Source of the DNA: Streptomyces broussonetiae
GTDB lineage: Bacteria > Actinomycetota > Actinomycetes > Streptomycetales > Streptomycetaceae
Direction: 5' to 3'
DNA: 64,000 nucleotides
NCBI RefSeq assembly: GCF_009796285.1
Contig: NZ_CP047020.1
Location: 6,820,001-6,884,000 of the forward strand
Positions within the stretch are counted from its first letter, which is position 1; each line of letters opens with the position of its first letter. This document shows, piece after piece, positions 16,667 to 25,300 of this stretch. Made by a program: the position numbers and the translations under genes. The notes beneath the pieces were generated by a model. That model ran no database searches. It saw only the letters and a program-made list of their open reading frames with translations, and had not been told where the DNA came from.

Positions 16667-18084
16667 AGCGACCGGAGAGTGCCGCCCGCCAGCCGCCACT
16701 CGCGGTGCAGCGCGCCCAGCGGGATGTCCCGTCGGACGACCGGTGTGCCGAAGACGGACAGCTGGAGCCGCAGGGTCCCGGACAGGTCGACCCCGCCGTA
16801 CACGCCCCAGGTGCCCCCGGCCTTCGCCCCGCCCCGGCCGGGGGAGCCGGTGATGGTGCCGGTGGCCTCGCCGCGCAGGTACGGGGCCAGGTCGGCGGTG
16901 ACGCCGACGGTGCCGTACAGACCGACCGAGGCCTCGGCACCAAGTGCTGTTTGCACACTGCCGTCGGCGGTGACGGAGGCGCGTACGGGGGTGCCGCTCA
17001 TGTCCGAGGAACTGACCGGCGTCCAGCCCCGGCCCGGTCCGAAGGCGCCGCCCGCACTGAAGGCGCCCCTGAGGTTCTGCTCGACGTCTACGGTGACCCG
17101 GCCGTCGCCGCTGACCTGGACGTAGGCGGTCAGATCGAGGTTGACGACAACCGGGACGGGGCCGACCTGGAGGACGGGGTCGGCGTGCAGCTTGGCGAAC
17201 GGGATGCGCAGCGGGGCGCCCGTCGTTGCGGCGGCCCGGCCCCGGACCGCCCAGCCCGAGGTCCAGGTGCCGGAGACACCGAGATACGCCGAGCCGGGCG
17301 CCGCGTCGGGGCCGGTGCCGCCGTAGGCGAAGTCCACCCGCGGGGCGACCTGGACGAAGCCGTGCACCGAGGCCGTGGCCGAGGCCGGGGCGCCCTTGGC
17401 CATCGGTATCCCGGCGTCCACGTCGAGCCGGAGGCTGCCGAGCGGTACGGTCGCGCCCTTGGGCCCGGCATGGATGTCACCGGCCTTCGTCCAGGACACC
17501 TTCACATCCGGCAGCAGCTTGTCGACCGCGAACGACGAGGGGTCGACCGGCACGGCATCCTTCGCGGTGTCGGCGCCGAGCAGCGCGTTGAGCGTGGCCG
17601 GTTCGGTCTGGACCTCCGTGCCGCGGTCGGTCTCGCCGAGCACCTTGGTGACCTTGGCGAGCAGTCCGTGCGGCGCCCCGGGCGCGGGCGCACTGGCGAT
17701 CACCTCGCCGACGGCGGCCCGGCGCGCGGCGGGGGAGGGGGACGGGGAAGCAGGCGAACTTCCCTGGTGCGCGGGCCTGTCGGAGAGGACGGCCCGTCGG
17801 GTGCGGCCGTCGTAGGAGTGGACGGCGAGCGTGGTCCGGTGCGCCCGCCGCCCGGTACCGGACGAGTCCGCCGTGGCGGTCGTGGCGGTGGCGGGAGCAG
17901 CGGCCACGGTGAGCGAGTGGTCCGCGCCGCCGGCGGGCGGCTCGGTGACCGTGAGCCGTTGTCCCTGTCCCTCGCTCACCGGCGGCTTCGCGTCCGGGTC
18001 GGGCGCGGCGGGCGAGGAGCAGGCCGAGGCCAGGAAGAGGGTGGTCACGGCGAGGGCGGGCAGCAGGGCACGCCTGTGCCTCAT
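16663..18084 (-). CDS. Large secreted lipoprotein of unknown function
   Basis: 473 residues from the ATG at 18082-18084 (MRHRRALLPALAV); the frame opens at a TTG four codons earlier and no strong ribosome-binding site is visible for either. The lipobox LASACSSP predicts lipid anchoring. The remaining protein is a Gly/Thr/Val-rich all-beta region, for example KLHADPVLQVGPVPVVVNLDL and VSGTWTSGWAVRGRAAA, with a low-complexity linker near residues 100-150. The resemblance to beta-solenoid or barrel-like secreted proteins is only impressionistic. I do not recognise a family. The stop overlaps the MazG-like gene. Confidence 0.75.
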   Translation of the reverse strand: MRHRRALLPALAVTTLFLASACSSPAAPDPDAKPPVSEGQGQRLTVTEPPAGGADHSLTVAAAPATATTATADSSGTGRRAHRTTLAVHSYDGRTRRAVLSDRPAHQGSSPASPSPSPAARRAAVGEVIASAPAPGAPHGLLAKVTKVLGETDRGTEVQTEPATLNALLGADTAKDAVPVDPSSFAVDKLLPDVKVSWTKAGDIHAGPKGATVPLGSLRLDVDAGIPMAKGAPASATASVHGFVQVAPRVDFAYGGTGPDAAPGSAYLGVSGTWTSGWAVRGRAAATTGAPLRIPFAKLHADPVLQVGPVPVVVNLDLTAYVQVSGDGRVTVDVEQNLRGAFSAGGAFGPGRGWTPVSSSDMSGTPVRASVTADGSVQTALGAEASVGLYGTVGVTADLAPYLRGEATGTITGSPGRGGAKAGGTWGVYGGVDLSGTLRLQLSVFGTPVVRRDIPLGALHREWRLAGGTLRSL

Positions 18085-18367
18085 GCGTCTGCGCAAGGTC
18101 GGGTCCAGTGTGAAGTGGGGGGTGGCGGAGAGGTACCGACGAAATGGCTACTTGAAAGTAGAACCGACTGGTAACTCGAGGATGAGTCCTGAGCATGTCA
18201 CGCGGCACCCATCGTTCCCTCACCATCCGGCCACAAGTGAACGTGAGCTGGGACACGGCGAGTTCGGGCCACGCCCGGCCGAAGTGAACCGCGTGCCGGG
18301 GTATGTGCGGGTCGGCCGCCGCCCGGACGGGGACGGCGGTCCGGGTTCACCCGTAAGCGGGCGGAGT

Positions 18368-18811
18368 TCAGCGGCGGTTGAGACCGGTTCCGCCGAGTCG
18401 GCTCAGCAGGCCCGACAGCAGGGTGACGTCCTCGGCGTTCCAGGCCGGGGCGGCGAAGACCTCGGTGGCGGTCTCCTCGGCCGTGGTGAGCATCTCCGCC
18501 AGGCGCCGCCGGCCCGTCGAGGTCAGGGATGCATAGGCCACGCGCGCATCCCTGGCGTCGGTTTCGCGGGTCACCAGTCCGATGCGCTCCAGGGGGGCCA
18601 GCCCGCGCGTGACTCCGGAGGCGGTCAGGCCCAGCGCCTCGGCGAGGTCGACCCGGCGCATCCGTCCGCCGGGTGCCTGCCCCAGCCGCAGCAGCAGGGT
18701 GAAGTCGGCGAGGCTGACCCCGTGCAGTCCGCTCAGCCGGGAGTCGAAGCGCCGTACGAGTGCCGTCTGTGCGCGTACCAGTCGCAGGGCCGCGTCGAGG
18801 GTGTCACTCAT
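18368..18811 (-). CDS. MarR family transcriptional regulator
   Basis: A 147-residue winged-helix protein: MSDTLDAALRLVRAQTALVRR, then HGVSLADFTLLLRLGQAPGG, the recognition helix RVDLAEALGLTASGVTRGLAPLERIGLVTRE and the wing DARDARVAYASLTSTGRR. A MarR dimer would respond to a phenolic or oxidative signal; the effector is unknown. It lies 37 bases downstream of the DUF6204-like gene and probably shares its transcript. Nothing recognisable lies in the 283 bases between this stop and the lipoprotein start. Confidence 0.9.
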   Translation of the reverse strand: MSDTLDAALRLVRAQTALVRRFDSRLSGLHGVSLADFTLLLRLGQAPGGRMRRVDLAEALGLTASGVTRGLAPLERIGLVTRETDARDARVAYASLTSTGRRRLAEMLTTAEETATEVFAAPAWNAEDVTLLSGLLSRLGGTGLNRR

Positions 18812-18848
18812 TGCTGCATCCTTGAGTACTCAAGTTTATGTGCCGTGT

Positions 18849-19208
18849 TCATGCGTCCTGCGAACGCGCCGCTCGGCGCTGTCGCTTGCCCATCGGGGCC
18901 TGGGAGAGGTCCTCGGCGCTGGCGCGGAGGTTCTTGAAGCCGTAGCCGCGGTCGGTCAGCCAGGCCCTCGCGGCCTCCTCGGCCCGCTCGGTCGCCTCCA
19001 GGACGTCCTCCTCTTCCTCGCCGGTGTCGCAGAAGCGGAAGACGAAGGCGGGACGGGCGGCGATGTCGTAGGTGAGGCTGCCCTCGGGGGTGAACGCGGC
19101 CTGCAGCACGTCGTGTTCGGCGGCGTCGGCCAGCAGCGCGGCCCGCTGGGTGTCGGTGAGACCGTCGAAGGCGCCGCGGACGGTGATGCGGAAGGTACGG
19201 GTACTCAT
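18849..19208 (-). CDS. DUF6204-like protein
   Basis: 119 residues from the ATG at 19206-19208 (MSTRTFRITVRGAFDGLTD). The longer frame upstream is repeat-derived and rejected. The pattern AFTPEGSLTYDIAARPAFVFRF ... ERAEEAARAWLTDRGYGFKNLR ... DLSQAPMGKRQRRA matches, from memory, the actinobacterial DUF6204 family. The family has no known function. No membrane segment or signal is visible. It is the first gene of a pair with marR, so the regulator may control this transcript. Confidence 0.8.
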   Translation of the reverse strand: MSTRTFRITVRGAFDGLTDTQRAALLADAAEHDVLQAAFTPEGSLTYDIAARPAFVFRFCDTGEEEEDVLEATERAEEAARAWLTDRGYGFKNLRASAEDLSQAPMGKRQRRAARSQDA

Positions 19209-19388
19209 TCCGCGACCATAGGCACAGCGGGCGCGTCGACTCCACCGGGTTTTCCGGGCCCGGCCGGTCCTGCGCCGAGGCCGCGGCGGTCCGCGCGGCC
19301 GGGTGGGCAGGCCTGAGAACAGCCCCCGAGCCTCTTCGCATCCACGTGTCCGTCGGCTCCCGCACGACAACCGGAATCCGGCCGGGAC

Positions 19389-19531
19389 ACGCCCGCTCTC
19401 CCGTGCCCGGGCGGGGCACGCCCGCTCTCCCGTGCCCGGCCGGGGTACGCCCGCTCTCCCGTGCCCGGCCGGGGTACGCCCGCTCTCCCGTGCCCGGCCG
19501 GGGTACGCCCGCCCTCCCGTGCCCGGGCGGG
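19389..19531. repeat. 29-bp tandem array, five copies
   Basis: Copies start at 19389, 19418, 19447, 19476 and 19505, exactly 29 bp apart. The consensus opens with ACGCCCGCTCTCCCGTGCCC, then GGCCGGGGT. Each unit contains a small palindrome (CCCGGCCGGG in the middle copies). It sits in the 482-base intergenic stretch 19209-19690, where no gene is credible; ORFs through the array are low-complexity. The near-identity of the middle copies suggests recent slippage, and copy number probably varies between strains. Confidence 0.9.
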
Positions 19532-19690
19532 CGGCGGGCGACGCCCGGGCCCGTAGTACCCCGGGCCGGAGTTCCCCGGACCAGTGCGCGGACGCGAACG
19601 CCGCGCGCAGCGCCCTCGCGGAGAGCGTGCTGCGCTCGCGGCCCTTCGCGCTTCCTGCACCGCCGCCAGGTGATCGCCTACGGTAGGGGC

Positions 19691-19951
19691 ATGACCGAGA
19701 TCGTCGTCGTGTACGAACTCGACAGGCCTGGAGCCAGCGGCGGAGCGGACCGCGGCGTCCGCGCGGTGCACGCGGCGACCACCGCCCCGGGCAGGCTCGA
19801 CGCCACGGGACCGCGGACCCTGTGCGGCAAGGACACCTTCGCCATGGACACGGCCCGCTGGAAGCCGTCCGAGCATCCCGGAGCGCCCTGGTATCCCACG
19901 GAACACGCGTCCGTGGTCTGTCCCGACTGTGACGCCGTCATGGCTGTCTGA
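19691..19951 (+). CDS. Small hypothetical protein with CxxC motif
   Basis: 86 residues from MTEIVVVYELDRPG (ATG at 19691 with GTAGGGGC directly upstream). The C-terminal half carries RTLCGKDTFAMDT and SVVCPDCDAVMAV, three cysteines that could bind a metal ion (CxxC plus a distal Cys). No membrane segment. I do not recognise a family. It precedes the PP2C phosphatase gene by 95 bases on the same strand. Confidence 0.7.
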   Translation: MTEIVVVYELDRPGASGGADRGVRAVHAATTAPGRLDATGPRTLCGKDTFAMDTARWKPSEHPGAPWYPTEHASVVCPDCDAVMAV

Positions 19952-20046
19952 CCTGGGCGAACGCGGCGGGCGCAGGCCGGTTCGCCTACGCTTGAGCCAG
20001 GAGCCGGCCGACCGCTGCGGCCCGTGCGGGAAGGCGGTGGCGTTCC

Positions 20047-20796
20047 ATGCGGTACGTGACGGTGAGCGCGTTGAGCCATCCCGGACTGCTTCGCGAGCGC
20101 AACGAGGACAGTCTGGTGGTCGGGCCGTGGACCCTGTGTGCCACGGTGACGCAGAGTCCGCAGTCCCTGGTCTTCCCGCTCGGGACGCCGTTGGTCGTCG
20201 CTGTCGCCGACGGGCTCGGCGGGCATCCGGGGGGCGAGGTGGCCAGCGCCCTGGTCGTGCGCCGGATCGCGTCCGTCGGCCCCGTCCTGAGCAGCGAGGA
20301 GGCCGTTCGCGACGCCGTGCACGCCTGCAACCGCGCGGTGTACGACGCCGGTGCCGGCGACACGGGCAGTGAGCTGGCCACCATGGGTACGACGGTCGCC
20401 GGCACCGTCGTACGCCCCGACTCGCTGCTGGCCTTCAACGTGGGCGACAGCCGGGTCTACGCGGCCTCCCGCGACGGGCTGCGGCTGGTGAGCACCGACG
20501 ACAGCCCCCCGCTCGAACCCGGGCAGCGCACCACGTCGATCGTCACCCAGTGCCTGGGCGGAAGCCGCTCGTACCGCGCCGTCCACCCCCGTGTGACGGC
20601 CGAGTCCCTGTCGGACGGCGACCGGTACCTCGTCTGCACCGACGGCCTGACCGATCCCGTGCCGCCGGAGGTGCTCGAGGAGGTGATGCGGGAGTGCGAC
20701 GACGGCCGGGCGGCCTTCGAGTTGTGGAAGGCCGCCATCGAGGCGGGCGGCCCCGACAACATCACACTGGCGGTCGTACGCGTCGCCGACACCTAG
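20047..20796 (+). CDS. PP2C-family protein serine/threonine phosphatase
   Basis: A 249-residue soluble PP2C domain without an extra sensor module. Metal-binding motifs are in order: LLRERNEDSLVV, VVAVADGLGGHPGG, FNVGDSRVYA, YLVCTDGLTD and the final GGPDNITLAVVRV. Family members dephosphorylate Ser/Thr on kinase targets or anti-sigma antagonists using two Mn/Mg ions. No kinase or sigma-factor regulator is adjacent, so the target is unknown. The 289 bases that follow (20797-21085) contain the palindromes GTGACGTCAC (20913-20922) and GAGAGCGCTCTC and the leader of the next gene. Confidence 0.93.
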   Translation: MRYVTVSALSHPGLLRERNEDSLVVGPWTLCATVTQSPQSLVFPLGTPLVVAVADGLGGHPGGEVASALVVRRIASVGPVLSSEEAVRDAVHACNRAVYDAGAGDTGSELATMGTTVAGTVVRPDSLLAFNVGDSRVYAASRDGLRLVSTDDSPPLEPGQRTTSIVTQCLGGSRSYRAVHPRVTAESLSDGDRYLVCTDGLTDPVPPEVLEEVMRECDDGRAAFELWKAAIEAGGPDNITLAVVRVADT

Positions 20797-21001
20797 GGCC
20801 GTCGGCCCCGAGAGAAGCAGCCACCCCCTCTGCCCCCGAAGCCCACGACGTCCCCGGCGACCGCCGGACACCTCTGCCACCTGCGGAAACCACTCGATCG
20901 GCAGGGGCGGTTGTGACGTCACTCACGGCGGCTCGAGCGTTTCTCAGGTAAGAAGGCAGTACCGGTTCGCTTACGCACGGTTAGTTTCGGGATCACGCAT
21001 G

Positions 21002-21013
21002 GAGAGCGCTCTC
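21002..21013. promoter_or_regulatory. Palindromic operator-like site
   Basis: Perfect 12-bp palindrome GAGAGCGCTCTC, flanked as TGGAGAGCGCTCTCA. It resembles LacI-family operators of actinobacteria such as the CebR-type TGGGAGCGCTCCCA. It lies 73 bases before the IclR-type gene start. No sugar-use gene is close, so the regulator is uncertain. Confidence 0.5.
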
Positions 21014-21085
21014 ATTGTTAAGTGTCCGTTAACTCGACCGGCACCACGACCGGTTCGACCGTAGGACAGGGGGAGAGTTCATCGC

Positions 21086-21946
21086 ATGTCCATCACTGCA
21101 CAGCACACCACGACGCGACGGATCGGCATCACGCGACGCACTGGCGGAACCAGCCACGCGGAACGCGTTTTCCGGGTGCAGCAGGCCTTCGCGCAGCTCG
21201 GCGGCGGTGCGCAAGGACTCGCGGAGCTGGCGCGGGCCTCGGGAATCGATGACTCCGCCGTGCATCGAATACTTCGCTCGGGTGTCGAGCACGGCACCTT
21301 CCTCCAAGTGGGCCGCGGACGCTACCGGCTGGGCCCGCAGGCGGCCCAGCTCGGCATCGAGGCACTCGAACACGCCCTGGACGACGAGGCGTTGCGCGCC
21401 TGCCTGGACCGGCTGCGCGAGGCGGCCGACGGCGCCCTCGTCTTCCTGTACGGTCTGAGCTACTTCGGCGGTGTGCAGCGCCAGTGCGTCGAGATGGCCG
21501 TAGGCTGCTCCGACCTCTCGGAGATCGGGCTGACGCCACGTGAGCTGATGTTCTCCCACCGCTCGCTGCGGATCGGCGCGTCGGGGCGGACGATCCTCGC
21601 GCATCTGCCCGAGGCGGTCCAGCGGAAGGTGGCCACCGAGCGGATCCCGGACGGGATGGGCCCGGGCGCCTATCGTGACGGCGATCGGATGCTCGCCTCG
21701 CTGCCGGGCATCCGGGCGCGGGGCTACGCCGTCGGGCTGCAGGAGTGCGCGGCGGGCTGGGACTCCTTCGCCGCGCCGGTGTTCTGGGGCGACCTCGTCG
21801 TGGGCGCGGTCACCCTCCTGACTCCTGGGACCCTGACGCTCCCGGAGTGCCGGCCGTACAGTGCCGCGGTGTGCACGGCGGCGCACGAGGTGCAGCGGCT
21901 GGTTCTCGCCCCCGAAACGGAAGGCGTCACGGCGAAGAGCGCATGA
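21086..21946 (+). CDS. IclR-type transcriptional regulator
   Basis: A 286-residue protein with GGGGGAGAG upstream of its ATG. The N-terminal winged helix (about residues 28-90) reads AERVFRVQQAFAQLGGGAQGLA then ARASGIDDSAVHRILRSGVE and GRGRYRLGPQAAQLG. The C-terminal IclR effector domain follows with HRSLRIGASGRTILAHLPE, RIPDGMGPGAYRDGDRML and a GYAVGLQECAAGWDSFAAPV segment. IclR proteins commonly govern aromatic or organic-acid pathways. It is the first gene of the accessory block and may control the NRPS operon 390 bases downstream, though a strong hairpin separates them. Effector unknown. Confidence 0.85.
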   Translation: MSITAQHTTTRRIGITRRTGGTSHAERVFRVQQAFAQLGGGAQGLAELARASGIDDSAVHRILRSGVEHGTFLQVGRGRYRLGPQAAQLGIEALEHALDDEALRACLDRLREAADGALVFLYGLSYFGGVQRQCVEMAVGCSDLSEIGLTPRELMFSHRSLRIGASGRTILAHLPEAVQRKVATERIPDGMGPGAYRDGDRMLASLPGIRARGYAVGLQECAAGWDSFAAPVFWGDLVVGAVTLLTPGTLTLPECRPYSAAVCTAAHEVQRLVLAPETEGVTAKSA

Positions 21947-22040
21947 CGGAAACCTTCCCGACATGTTTTCCCCCTGACTCCGCTTCGTTTGCCCTACGCT
22001 AATAGGGCGCTCACTGTCATCTCCATTTCAGTGCCACCCG

Positions 22041-22077
22041 AAGGCCTCCTTTCTCAGCTGGAGAGAAAGGAGGCCTT
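22041..22077 (+). terminator. Strong hairpin terminator after the IclR gene
   Basis: Perfect 15-bp inverted repeat 22041-22055 / 22063-22077 (AAGGCCTCCTTTCTC and its complement) with a 7-base loop, followed by TGTC. It insulates the regulator transcript from the NRPS promoter. The rest of the gap 21947-22335 holds a small stem GCCCTA/TAGGGC near 21990-22007 and the NRPS promoter. Confidence 0.8.
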
Positions 22078-22150
22078 TGTCACATACACGAATGATCACG
22101 AGTTTTCCCGTGGTGCGAGAAAGTGCAGGTCAGAGGCGCTCTCTAGGGGT

Positions 22151-22180
22151 TTGACAGGGTTGCTCGCCGAATTGTTAGAT
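22151..22180 (+). promoter_or_regulatory. Predicted promoter of the indigoidine-type NRPS operon
   Basis: TTGACA at 22151-22156 and TTAGAT at 22175-22180, spacing 18 bases: a good match to vegetative (HrdB-type) sigma-70 promoters. The leader to the chosen NRPS start would be about 150 bases. Confidence 0.6.
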
Positions 22181-22335
22181 CAAGTCAGACGGGCTGGCCC
22201 ACCGGAAATCCAGCCGTCTGTGCATCTCTCTTCTCATTCCGGTATCCAGCCGTTACCCGTCAGATTCCGATTCGCCGAGTGGCCTTCGTGCGCCCCGAGA
22301 CCCGGGAACGCACACGCATGTTCATGGGGGATGAC

Positions 22336-25300
22336 ATGACCACCGCACCGATCGCACCGTCCGCCCCGCGCATACACGACATCCGTCCGATCGCCTGCCT
22401 TCCGGGACTGCTGGACCAGCAGGCGGACGCCCGCCCCGACGCCGTCGCGGTCGTTCACGACGAGGAGCGGCTCACCTACCGGGAGCTGAGGCAGACCTCC
22501 CGCGAACTGGCGGCCTTCCTGCACGATCTCGGTGTCGCGACCGACGACTGCGTCGGCCTGTACGTCGAACCGTCCCTTGACCTGATGACGGGTGTCTGGG
22601 GCGTCCTGGCGGCCGGGGCCGCCTATCTGCCGCTGTCCCCGGAGTACCCGGAGGACCGGCTGCGGTACATGATCGAGGACAGCCGCACCCGGATCATCCT
22701 GACCCAGCCCCATCTGAAGGCCCGGTTGACCGGACTCGCACCGCGGGACGTCCGCGTCGTCACCCTGGACGACGCCCGGGGCCACAGCGGCGCCGTCCCC
22801 CCGGGTCCCCGTCCCGACTCCCTCGCCTACGTCATCTACACCTCCGGCAGCACGGGCCGGCCCAAGGGTGTGATGATCGAGCACCGCAGCATCATGTCCC
22901 AGATGCGCTGGATGCACCTGTGCGGCCATCTGGACGCCGGTGTCACCGTGCTGCAGAAGACGCCCATGAGCTTCGACGCCGCCCAGTGGGAGATCCTGGC
23001 TCCGGCCGCGGGCGCCCGGGTCGTGGTGGGCGCGCCCGGTGTCTACCGTGACCCCGAGGCCCTGATCGAGACCGTCCTCGCCCACGAGGTGACCACGCTC
23101 CAGTGCGTGCCGACCCTGCTCCAGGCGCTGCTGGACACCGACAGGCTGACCGCCTGCACCTCGCTGAGGAAGGTGTTCTCGGGCGGCGAGGCGCTCTCCC
23201 GGCAGCTCGCCCGTGCCCTCGGCGCGGCCCTGCCGTGGGCGAACCTGGTCAACCTCTACGGCCCCACCGAGTGCACCATCAACGCCACCGCGTACCTGGT
23301 CGACCCGGACGCCCTCGAGGAGGGCGCGGGCGCGGTACCGATCGGCGTGCCCGTCGACAACACGCAGTGCTTCATCCTCGACGAGCAGCTCGCTCCCGTG
23401 GACATCGGTGAGCCGGGCGAGCTGTACATCGGCGGTGTCCAGCTCGCGCGCGGATATCTGCACCGGCCGGAGCAGACCCGAGAGCGCTTCGTGCCCTCGC
23501 CGTTCGTGCCGACCGAGCGGCTGTACCGGACCGGGGACCTCGCGTACTGGAACCCCGACGGCACGATCCACTTCACCGGCCGCGCCGACAACCAGGTCAA
23601 GCTGCGCGGCTACCGGGTCGAGCTGGACGAGATCGCCCTGGCGATCGAGGAACACACCTGGGTACGGCGGGCCGCCGCGGTCGTCACCGACGACGCGCGC
23701 ACCGGCTTCCAGAACCTGGTCGCCTGCGTCGAGCTGAACCCCAAGGAAGCAGCCCTGATGGACCAGGGCAACCACGGCGCGCACCACCAGTCCAAGTCCA
23801 GCCGGCTCCAGGTGCGCACGCAGCTGTCCAACCCCGGCATCCGGTCCGCCGACGAGCTGCGCGGCCTACCGGTGCTGGAACTGCCGGGCCGGCAGGAGTC
23901 CGAGCGGCAGCGCCGGGAGGTCTTCGCCCGCAAGACCTACCGCTTCTACGAGGGCGGCCCGGTCACCCGTGACGACCTGCGCGCGCTGCTCGCACCGCGT
24001 CCGGCCGGCGCCCTGTCCCGCCGGCCCGCCGACCTGACGTACGGTGAACTCGGCGTCCTGCTTCGCTGGTTCGGCCAGTACCACAGCGAGGAACGGCTGC
24101 TGCCGAAGTACGCCTACGCCTCGCCGGGCGCGCTCTACGCGACGCAGCTGTACCTGGAGACCGGCGGTATCGACGGCCTGGACGCCGGTGTGTACTACTA
24201 CCACCCGGCCGACCACACCCTGGTGCGGATCGCGGATGCCGCGGACGCCGCCACCGGTGCGCTGCTGGTGCACTTCACCGGCCGCAAGCAGGCCATCGAG
24301 CCCGTCTACAAGAACAACATCCAGGAAGTCCTGGAGTTCGAGACCGGCCATATGCTGGGCGTCTTCGAGGAGATGCTGCCGGAGTACGGCCTCGCCATCC
24401 GCCCGCTGGCCCACACTCCGGCCGTCCGGGACCGGCTGGCGGTGGCCGACGAGGACTACTACCTGGGCACGTTCGAGATCCGCGGCCACGACGGCACCCC
24501 CGACCCGGACCCCACCGAGATCTTCGTCCAGGCCCACGCCGGCCGTGTCGAGGGCCTGCCGCAGGGCCAGTACCGCTGGCGGGACGGCGACTTCGAGCGA
24601 ATATCCGACGAACTCGTCCTGCCCAAGCACGTGATCGCCATCAACCAGCAGGTCTACGAGCGCGCCTCCTTCGGCATCACCGCGGTCAGCCGCACGGGCG
24701 AGGCGTGGCTGGAGTACGTCTGCCTCGGCGCCAAGCTGCACCACCTGCAGCGCAACGGACTCTCGCTGGGCTTCATGTCCTCCGGCTACAGCTCCAAGAC
24801 CGGGCATCCGCTGCCGGCCGCACGGCGCGTGGACGACATCCTCGCCTCCCGCGGGATCGCCACGTCGGCCTCGTACTTCTTCCTCGGCGGCAAGGTCGGC
24901 GACGACCAGATGCGCAGCGAGGGCATGTACGAGGACAGCGTGCACATGAAGGGCCCGGCCGAGATCATCAAGGACGAGCTGGCCCAGATCCTGCCCGACT
25001 ACATGATCCCGGGCCGGGTGCTGGTGCTGAACGAACTGCCGCTGACCGCGAACGGCAAGGTCGACGTCAAGGCCCTCGCCGCCTCGGAGGCCGTGCTGTC
25101 CGCCGAGAGCGACACCCCTTACGTCGCTCCCGCCACCCGGCACGAGCGGTGGCTGGCCGAGGCCTGGGGCAAGGCGCTCAAGTACGAGAACGTGTCGGTG
25201 GAGGACAGCTTCTTCGCCGCCGGCGGCAACTCGCTGACGGCGGTGGCCCTGGTCAACCGCATCAACCGCGAGTTCGGCACCGGTCTGCCGCTCCAGGTCC

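Noticed and set aside
19389..19531. CRISPR array
   Set aside because: Units are contiguous with no unique spacers, and there are no cas genes.
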